Shown here: positions 37,590-43,678 of the stretch, one piece after another
Layout of the letters: every line of letters begins with the position of its first letter
Numbering within the stretch: position 1 is the stretch's first letter
Source: Candidatus Gygaella obscura
GTDB taxonomy: Bacteria; Omnitrophota; Gorgyraeia; Gygaellales; Gygaellaceae
NCBI GenBank assembly: GCA_030765485.1
Contig: JAVCCR010000012.1
Coordinates: forward strand, 1-43,678
Reading direction: 5' to 3'
DNA: 43,678 nt
Position numbers and translations under genes: made by a program
Notes under the pieces: model-generated
What the model was told of the DNA's origin: nothing
Seen by the model: the letters and a program-made list of their open reading frames with translations, nothing else
Databases searched by the model: none

Positions 37590-37618
37590 AATATAACATA
37601 TAGACTAACTATTGTCAA
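37590..37618 (-). promoter_or_regulatory. Sigma-70-type promoter of the pyr operon
   Basis: On the minus strand a perfect TTGACA (37613-37618) is followed, after exactly 17 bases, by TATATT (37590-37595, 5/6 to consensus). It sits in the only sizeable non-coding gap of the window, about 130 nt before pyrR and just upstream of the PyrR hairpin. Transcription is expected to begin near 37583. Confidence 0.85.
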
Positions 37619-37632
37619 GTTTTTTAAGTAAC

Positions 37633-37701
37633 TAAGGGGTATCTAATTTTTGTGGAGGGCCCCTTTTTGGCTGATAAACCGAAAGGCATAGACACCCCTT
37701 A
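37633..37701 (-). repeat. 69-bp imperfect inverted repeat overlapping the giant gene's stop codon
   Basis: The 13-base arms are 'taaggggtatcta' (37633-37645) and 'tagacacccctta' (37689-37701) on the plus strand, 12/13 complementary. In minus-strand RNA the one mismatch becomes a G-U pair, giving an unbroken 13-bp stem with a 43-nt loop that contains a GC-rich 'ggggccctcc' core. The right arm contributes the TAA stop of the giant gene. There is no good U-tract, so it is a poor intrinsic terminator. It could be a MITE/REP-like element or a structured RNA 3' end. No second copy was noticed in this window. Confidence 0.6.
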
Positions 37702-40700
37702 AATCTCTGGCTTCTTGGCACTAAACTCTATATTTTTCAATTGGTTACGTAATTCACTTACCGAGTGTACCGAATCCACAATCTTAAGAAGCTCTTTTGT
37801 CTGTATGTCTGTTACAACTACCTTTTCCTCCTCAAGCCTTAAAATAGAAACCAACAAATTAAAAACTTTGTCCAAAACATCTTCTAAATTATCCTCATCA
37901 AAGTTAGTATCGATATGTACTTTTATGCTTTCAGCTGAAGGTATGATTTTCTTATTAATTAAAGAGTACATTTCCATCAGAAATTTATCCTGTGGATCCT
38001 TACTAAACCTTTCACTTACAGATCTGCCCTGCAGTGTTAAAGAAGAAATATTTCTAAAATCAATACCACCGGGGCCAGAGGAATCTGAATTATGCTTTTC
38101 TAAAAATTCTTTCACCCCCTTAGATATTCTTTTAGCAGGCGCATCTAATTTATTAAGACGGCTTGTATCAATGCGGTCTCTCAAAGTCTGCAAAAGATAA
38201 TTTTTTACTACTTTTTCATCGGTAAATAACCTTAAATTGTCTAAAACTACCTTGGTGTTCTCGATGCTTAGCCCGGATAATGATTCTTCTAGAATACCTT
38301 TTATATGTATTTGGCTTATTCCGTAATAATAAAGCGTCTCTAAGAAAAATTTACTTAAAGAATCTACCGTTGTCATACCTAAATCAACCACAACAAACCT
38401 TCCGGTTCCCTTCTCAATCATAATATTATTCCAATGAACATCATGTGGGCAGATTCCTTCGCTTAGATAAATACCGTTATTTAAGACAGCATAAATATTG
38501 AATATAATATTACTAGCCTGTACGGAGAATGCCGAAGATAAGGTTTCATCTTTATTAAACTGGGTTAATATTTGGTATTTGTCATTAACGCTTAGCAATG
38601 TTTCCATAAGCTCGATAAGTCGGGATGTCTGAATTTTTGAAAAACCCTTGTTTTGAATAAGCGACCTTATTCGTTCAATATTGCTGCTATATTCAGAACT
38701 GCCTTTTTCTGTTTTTAGCAAATTGGCTACTGCCTCACCTATCTTTTTTGTGCTTAAAAACTGCTCATTAAAAAATGACACCTCGGCTAGCGTAAAGCCA
38801 TCAATAAACTCTTCTACCACCCTTGTTTCAAAACTGCCTTCTTCGGGTAAGGTGTCTGAATATTCAAACCCTGATTCAGTTTCTTTTAAATAATAAACCT
38901 TGCCCAACTTTGGAACAAGACCTGTCTTTTGTAAAGCTCTTTGTCCGGCCTCTTCTCCTTCTTCAAACAAACGACCTTCTTTAACCGGAACTTTCTTAGC
39001 AATAAGAAATGATTTGGTTTCTCCGGCAACGGTAAAAATATTAACCTTCAAAACATGCTTATTGCTTCCTGATGCCTCGTATGAAATCACAATCCTTTCT
39101 ACATCCTCAAGGCTAAATCCGAAGTTAAGATTATTAATCGTATCCTGTATAACCTCAGGATGATTTTTAAGCATAAACTCCTGGACAGATTTTTCTCGCT
39201 CAAGGATTGCTCTAATTTCATCATCTATTAATCTTTCACCATAGCCATAATCTGCATCTTGGCTTGAATCAACCTCAACGGAAATATCGCTTTTAAAGCT
39301 AAGTGTAAACTCTTCGGAAAGTTCTTCTATCTGGGGTATGCTTTGAGCTACTCTTTCATAGCTGATAGCCAAAGGCTGAGCACTTCTTACACCGGAAAGA
39401 ATTTTTTCTTTACTTACTCTTAACTTACCAGGAATTTCATCCAAATCAAAAGCAACAACAAAAACATATAGCTTCCCGTCTTCTAATCTTCTTACCGCAA
39501 GCCCCATATTCTCGTCAGTTGCCTCAATTGTGTTATCAGCAATCAAAGGATTACTATCTTTTGCCTGTTCGAACAAATCAATCAGCTCTTCATCCTGCGC
39601 TTTTTCTGCAATCGTATTTGCTTCATGAAGAGGTAAAACGCGTTCTGAAATATCTAAGGGCACTCCCGCAATATCCTTTATCCTGACAACCAGTTTATCA
39701 TTGTTGATAAGGGCTGCCGAATCAGCTTCGCTTATGCCTTCGGTTTTATTTTTCATCGCTAGAATAGGCAGAGTATTATAACCCCTAATAACAAACCCGT
39801 TAACCAAAAATGCAATCTTGCCGCCGCCTTCTTCTGATAATAATATTACATCTTCGTCTTTAACGCCCAGGGTATCTATTATCATTGAACGCAACTGCTC
39901 TTGTGTTAACACAATGGATCCTTTTACGATTAAATCTAATGTGCCTCTTAAGTTATCCAGAAATTCTTTCTGGGGAACATTTTCTATTCCCTGTTCTATA
40001 TCCGGCATATAACGAGTTGCAAGCCAGGCAAAACTATCATCTTCACCAGGTAAATCTGCCTGTTCAACTAGATCATTGGCTTTTTGCCTTAATGTTTGTT
40101 TTTCGGCGATTTCTTTGTTGGAATCCCGTATAACAACCTCTCCATACTCTCTTGCTCTCTCCATAAAATCAATGAACTTGTCCAGCTCATATTCCTTTAT
40201 TAAGCTATCAAATTTATTTCTTACTTCTTCGCCATAAAGACTTGTTGCCAGCTCAATCGCCTCATCAAGCCTTGCTTTATACTCCTCGTACCCGTAAAGA
40301 GCATTGTAAGCATTATAAAGACTATACCCGCTCAAACCTTTATTAACTAACTCACGTGCTTCCTGAATAAAATTATCATATGTACTGCGCAGAACCTGGT
40401 CTGTTTTTGCATCAGGAGTTAGCCCTTCTGTTATAGCTAAGAATCTTACAGCCCTTATGAGTCTGCGCATATTCTTGGGATCGTCGAATTCGGTTAAAGT
40501 AAGCTCTTTGCTTTCTAGAGCAGTAAGAGCATTGTTTAAAGGATCTACCAACTCGGCACTATTTTTGACACTATAAAAAATAACAGCTTTGTTTATCGTG
40601 AAATCGCCCATGGAAATAAAATTATCGAGCTTCCTGTCGTGACCAACATCATCAATTGCAAGTCCGGTTTGCACTTCTAAATAATCTTTAATCCTTTTCC

Positions 40701-43678
40701 TGTAATATTCATCGGCTGGTAAAATCATATCCAAGTCGGATAAATGCCCGCCATACCAAAGGCTCCTTACAAAACCACCAGCAAAGCCGACACTGCGCAT
40801 AATCACATCTATTTTTTTATATTCTTCTTGTATGCGGCTATTGCTCTGAGTTTCTGTTAAAGTACTGTCGTCTGCGATTGAATTGCCCGCTTCTTCTCTT
40901 AAAATTTCATGTAAACCTACTAGCGCTGTCCACACCTGAAGATGTTTGCCCTGAAGAAGCTTTTCTCCAACACCTTGTACTCTTAAGATGTTTTCTTTTG
41001 CCTCTGGCTGCTCAACAACAGCCTCTGGTTTTTCTATTTGCTCAGGCCAATTACCATCCTTATCCTGAATAACAACAAAATCCTGAATACCCTGTTTTTC
41101 TAATGCCTTAAGCTGAGAAACGCCATCATCAAGACTAACTATAGCCTTGGCAAAAGCCAGATTATTGAAGTTTTTGTCATTTCGCGCTTCGAATCCTCTT
41201 TTGAATTCAGCAAAAGAACGTGTAGCACAAATTCTTATATCAATGCCCGCATTCTTTAACACCTCTGCCTTTACCTTATATAAAACCTCTTCCAAATTAT
41301 CAAATAAATTATCTTCAAAAACTAAAGTAAATTCATCCCCTCCCATCAATTCCGTTAAAGCATCTTCAGAAATCCCCAATTCTTTAATGATTGTTTCGCG
41401 AGCTATCCTCATTGTTTCAATAAGGCTTACAGTAACTGTATCTGCTGCTGAAATCCATAAATCCTCTAATGAAGCAATTTGTCCTAATTGTATAGCTGAA
41501 GAAATCTTCTGCAGCTCTATCTCGTTTGCATTTATATTCATAATTCCCATTTTCTTTATATCTAAGGTAACAAAAATGGGGTTTTCCATCGGTGGACCTC
41601 TGGAATAAAAAGCAAACTCAGAATCAAATTCCGGCAGTTTTGCTTCAGTCTCAATAAATAATTTCGCCTGGACAATCAAACCAGCAAGTCCTTCGTCTAT
41701 CGGCATTAGATATTCTTCTTCTGTTTGATTAAGCTTTTGATTAAGCCTATCTGATAACGCAGTTATCCTCTCAGAGCGATCTCTTGCCTCTTCAAAATCA
41801 ATCTGCCATTTCTTTATATAATCCTGTATCTTGATAAGCTTAAAATATCTCTGGGCGATATTGAAATTTTCTTCGTTTATAAACTGTTCTCTTGCTTCAG
41901 ACGATAAGTTCTGCCAATCTAAATTATCTCTAAGCGAAGTTGCTACTTCTTGGGATAAAAATAAATTCCCTTCTTCATCCGCATCAAATATAGCTGACTG
42001 CTCGTTCAGTAAACTGCGCAGGCTATCGATTTCTGATATTACTTTGCTGTAATCTGCTTCGGAAAAATTATAATTCGCTCCGGAAATATTTTCTCCTATA
42101 ACAATTGCCTGATGGGCACTAATATCTGCCAGAAGTTTCTCTTGCATAGAATCTCCGCCAATCTGGCCAATGCCAAAACTCAAAGCATAAAGAGGCTTGT
42201 TTAATTCTTGGATTTTAACTCCGTTGGCTTTCAATACGATTCTAAATTCAAGCTGACCTCTTAAGATCTCTCCAATTCTTTTAATCAGCTCTCGTTGTAT
42301 TTCCTGCAATACTACTGTATCTAATACAACATCTTTCCCAACCAAAAATACATCTTCCTTATATGTGCTGTATATCAAACCATCATCTTTAATAAGGCCT
42401 TTTGCTTTCATCAGCCCCAAAAGCAGTTGTCTTCTGATGCCGATAAGCCTTGTGTTAAGTTCGTATCCAAGCTTGTCATTCAAATCCTTTATACCAAAAC
42501 CTTCTCTGGCAATGCCAGGAACTTGAAAAACCACTACCCTATCTCCTGCTTTGCCCTTATTTGAAATCTGGCCCAAAGAATTCTGTGTTTGAAGATAATC
42601 AATAAGTCTTTTTATATCGCTACTAAACAAGGCTTCATCTTTTTTTGCGTCTATTACCAACAAAGCCCTATTCCAAATGCTTCTTAAAAAATCTGCGGTA
42701 TCTGTCCATTTTAATATGCGTTCATATTTTTCTCTTTCATCAGAATGATATCTTCTACCTTCATCTATAGCATCGGGGCCAATCGGCTTTTCTTCTTGCT
42801 CCTCCTTTAATAAAATATTCGTATCTTGATCGACGTCTCTCGGTATTTCTGTGACAATGGAAGTAATGCTGGCACCTGTATCGGCATCAACAATGGTTTC
42901 ACCCGGAGCTGGCATAGAAGAAACCATAGGTAAAATTCCGCCACTAAAATATACCCTTACTTTATTAAAACGCTTTTTATCAGCAACTTTTATTTCATAC
43001 TCACCTTCCTGGAATGATTTTCTATACGCATCAAAATAACTTTCTGTTGACCATTTATCTTTCGATACTAACCCTTCAAGCTTGTTTTTGTTTATAAGCT
43101 TCCTGTAACGCCCGGATGAGCTCTTAAAGCGCTCCTTGAACCACTTGGCCATAACCAAAGAGTAAAACGCCTGACGAAGCATAGCGTATCTTTTGGCAGT
43201 ATTAACTTCCTTTATAAGACGCGGGATAACAGTTTCATTTAAAAGAACACTTGCATATTCATTAAGTCGTTTTGCTCTTTCATCCTTAAAACTAAACTTT
43301 TGAGAAGTTGACATATGATCTTCTTCCAGCATTACATTAAGCAATGCCTTAAAAATATAAATATCGCTATTGGTTTCCCGCAATATTATCTCACCCGGAA
43401 CAATCCATGGGCGCGCAAGAGTAGGAATGCTTATATTAAAAGTACCAAAAATTTCTTTTGCTTTTTCCTGAAGTTTTTGCCAATAAAGCTGACCCTCTTT
43501 TGTCAGCGGAGAAGTAAAACGGGCAGTATCTTTTTTAAGCTGCAGATCGGCCTCAAGAAAAATTCTGCCCATATCTGTTTTGGCAAGATTTTTATCGATT
43601 ATCTCATCTGCAGAATCAGGACGCAGATTAACCCAAAATGATTCGTCAGGAAGGGTAAGCCCAATGAGAAAGAATTTA
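37699..43678 (-). CDS. Giant multidomain protein, 5'-partial: GGDEF-like, CCA/poly(A)-polymerase-type nucleotidyltransferase and kinase-like domains
   Basis: The frame stays open upstream of the ORF-track Met (43572) to the window edge and encodes about 35 more residues ('LPDESFWVNLRPD'), so the listed Met is internal and the N-terminus is missing. Numbering here is from that Met. Residues 1-220 form a helical domain I associate with Omnitrophota giant proteins. Around 380-520 there is a GGDEF-like fold without the signature ('YKEDVFLVG', then 'ALSFGIGQIGGDS'). Around 665-850 lies a second one with intact 'MGGDEF' near 743. Around 925-1090 the class II tRNA-nucleotidyltransferase/poly(A) polymerase head motifs appear in order: 'GGFVRSLWYGG', 'SDLDMIL', 'DFTIN' and 'RRLIRAVRF'. 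Around 1540-1740 is a kinase-like fold: 'FLIAKKVP' (beta-3 Lys), 'VVEEFIDGFTL' hinge, 'HDVHWNNIMI' catalytic loop and 'VVDLG' metal site. Substrates are unknown. The domain calls are motif-based; the combined function is not inferred. Confidence 0.85.
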   Translation of the reverse strand, partial: KFFLIGLTLPDESFWVNLRPDSADEIIDKNLAKTDMGRIFLEADLQLKKDTARFTSPLTKEGQLYWQKLQEKAKEIFGTFNISIPTLARPWIVPGEIILRETNSDIYIFKALLNVMLEEDHMSTSQKFSFKDERAKRLNEYASVLLNETVIPRLIKEVNTAKRYAMLRQAFYSLVMAKWFKERFKSSSGRYRKLINKNKLEGLVSKDKWSTESYFDAYRKSFQEGEYEIKVADKKRFNKVRVYFSGGILPMVSSMPAPGETIVDADTGASITSIVTEIPRDVDQDTNILLKEEQEEKPIGPDAIDEGRRYHSDEREKYERILKWTDTADFLRSIWNRALLVIDAKKDEALFSSDIKRLIDYLQTQNSLGQISNKGKAGDRVVVFQVPGIAREGFGIKDLNDKLGYELNTRLIGIRRQLLLGLMKAKGLIKDDGLIYSTYKEDVFLVGKDVVLDTVVLQEIQRELIKRIGEILRGQLEFRIVLKANGVKIQELNKPLYALSFGIGQIGGDSMQEKLLADISAHQAIVIGENISGANYNFSEADYSKVISEIDSLRSLLNEQSAIFDADEEGNLFLSQEVATSLRDNLDWQNLSSEAREQFINEENFNIAQRYFKLIKIQDYIKKWQIDFEEARDRSERITALSDRLNQKLNQTEEEYLMPIDEGLAGLIVQAKLFIETEAKLPEFDSEFAFYSRGPPMENPIFVTLDIKKMGIMNINANEIELQKISSAIQLGQIASLEDLWISAADTVTVSLIETMRIARETIIKELGISEDALTELMGGDEFTLVFEDNLFDNLEEVLYKVKAEVLKNAGIDIRICATRSFAEFKRGFEARNDKNFNNLAFAKAIVSLDDGVSQLKALEKQGIQDFVVIQDKDGNWPEQIEKPEAVVEQPEAKENILRVQGVGEKLLQGKHLQVWTALVGLHEILREEAGNSIADDSTLTETQSNSRIQEEYKKIDVIMRSVGFAGGFVRSLWYGGHLSDLDMILPADEYYRKRIKDYLEVQTGLAIDDVGHDRKLDNFISMGDFTINKAVIFYSVKNSAELVDPLNNALTALESKELTLTEFDDPKNMRRLIRAVRFLAITEGLTPDAKTDQVLRSTYDNFIQEARELVNKGLSGYSLYNAYNALYGYEEYKARLDEAIELATSLYGEEVRNKFDSLIKEYELDKFIDFMERAREYGEVVIRDSNKEIAEKQTLRQKANDLVEQADLPGEDDSFAWLATRYMPDIEQGIENVPQKEFLDNLRGTLDLIVKGSIVLTQEQLRSMIIDTLGVKDEDVILLSEEGGGKIAFLVNGFVIRGYNTLPILAMKNKTEGISEADSAALINNDKLVVRIKDIAGVPLDISERVLPLHEANTIAEKAQDEELIDLFEQAKDSNPLIADNTIEATDENMGLAVRRLEDGKLYVFVVAFDLDEIPGKLRVSKEKILSGVRSAQPLAISYERVAQSIPQIEELSEEFTLSFKSDISVEVDSSQDADYGYGERLIDDEIRAILEREKSVQEFMLKNHPEVIQDTINNLNFGFSLEDVERIVISYEASGSNKHVLKVNIFTVAGETKSFLIAKKVPVKEGRLFEEGEEAGQRALQKTGLVPKLGKVYYLKETESGFEYSDTLPEEGSFETRVVEEFIDGFTLAEVSFFNEQFLSTKKIGEAVANLLKTEKGSSEYSSNIERIRSLIQNKGFSKIQTSRLIELMETLLSVNDKYQILTQFNKDETLSSAFSVQASNIIFNIYAVLNNGIYLSEGICPHDVHWNNIMIEKGTGRFVVVDLGMTTVDSLSKFFLETLYYYGISQIHIKGILEESLSGLSIENTKVVLDNLRLFTDEKVVKNYLLQTLRDRIDTSRLNKLDAPAKRISKGVKEFLEKHNSDSSGPGGIDFRNISSLTLQGRSVSERFSKDPQDKFLMEMYSLINKKIIPSAESIKVHIDTNFDEDNLEDVLDKVFNLLVSILRLEEEKVVVTDIQTKELLKIVDSVHSVSELRNQLKNIEFSAKKPEI

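Noticed and set aside
37433-37618. 61-aa minus-strand ORF before pyrR
   Set aside because: It covers the pyr -35/-10 region, PyrR hairpin and terminator, overlaps the pyrR start in another frame, and has Lys/Asn-rich composition typical of translated AT-rich leader.
40500-40800. Calling the nucleotidyltransferase segment a functional tRNA CCA-adding enzyme
   Set aside because: The head motifs match, but it is buried in a giant chain, the tail domain needed for tRNA binding is not recognised, and two of three tRNAs here encode CCA. Only the fold is claimed.
41300-41600. Reading the GGDEF part of the giant protein as a Cas10 or CRISPR cyclase
   Set aside because: There is no HD domain, zinc ribbon, RAMP gene or repeat array nearby, and the motif is GGDEF, not GGDD.

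Overview
Every gene I can support in this window lies on the minus strand, so the biology reads from 43678 down to 1. The DNA is AT-rich by eye. The gene set points to an uncultured, Gram-negative-type bacterium, most likely Candidatus Omnitrophota (Omnitrophica). The reasons are a giant ORF whose N-terminal part has a 'FWVNLRPD...GRIFLEADLQLKKD'-type segment that I associate with that phylum, a bacterial V-type ATPase, a lipoprotein, and a sensory cluster rich in PAS and receiver domains. The lineage call is inference from recall. No marker gene in the window proves it. No stretch longer than 300 bases lacks a gene; the longest gap, 37462-37698, holds the pyr promoter, leader and attenuator.

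Region 1 (43678-37699) is a giant, 5'-truncated multidomain protein. It combines a GGDEF cyclase-like domain, a class II CCA/poly(A)-polymerase-type nucleotidyltransferase head and a C-terminal kinase-like fold.

Region 2 (37698-24731) is the pyrimidine operon. A 70-bp inverted repeat is followed by a strong promoter, a PyrR-binding RNA hairpin and an intrinsic terminator. The genes are pyrR, pyrB, pyrC, an EndoQ-like PHP nuclease, a flavodoxin, tRNA-Arg(CCG), a TIGR00725/SLOG protein, carB, a YjbQ-family gene, mutM/fpg, pyrK, a half-size TauE, pyrD, pyrF and pyrE. Only carA is missing for de novo UMP synthesis up to the OMP decarboxylase step.

Region 3 (24729-16469) is a complete V/A-type ATPase operon in Enterococcus-like order: stalk G/H, I, K, E, an extra 53-aa ORF, C, F, A, B, D. 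The proteolipid carries the Na+-ligand residues of the Na+-pumping family. It follows pyrE after one base, so pyr and ATPase genes may share a transcript of about 21 kb under UMP-responsive attenuation.

Region 4 (16399-8785) is a tight signalling cluster: a receiver, a PilB/GspE ATPase fused to a receiver, a multi-PAS protein, a small cysteine-rich protein, a Cache-HAMP histidine kinase and three more receivers. None has a DNA-binding output domain. The fused pilus/secretion motor is the only obvious effector.

Region 5 (8762-8082) holds tRNA-Val(TAC) and tRNA-Asp(GTC), each with its own promoter-like sequence, and a cold-shock gene with a structured leader and a clear terminator.

Region 6 (8043-1) runs pckG (possibly leaderless), purC, a stand-alone MetRS-type tRNA-binding domain, a second YjbQ paralogue, a YkgJ-type cysteine-cluster protein, a DUF2156 protein, a DEDDh exonuclease-WYL fusion, a TPR-DUF3857-transglutaminase lipoprotein and the first 30 codons of a TPR-like gene that runs off the left edge.
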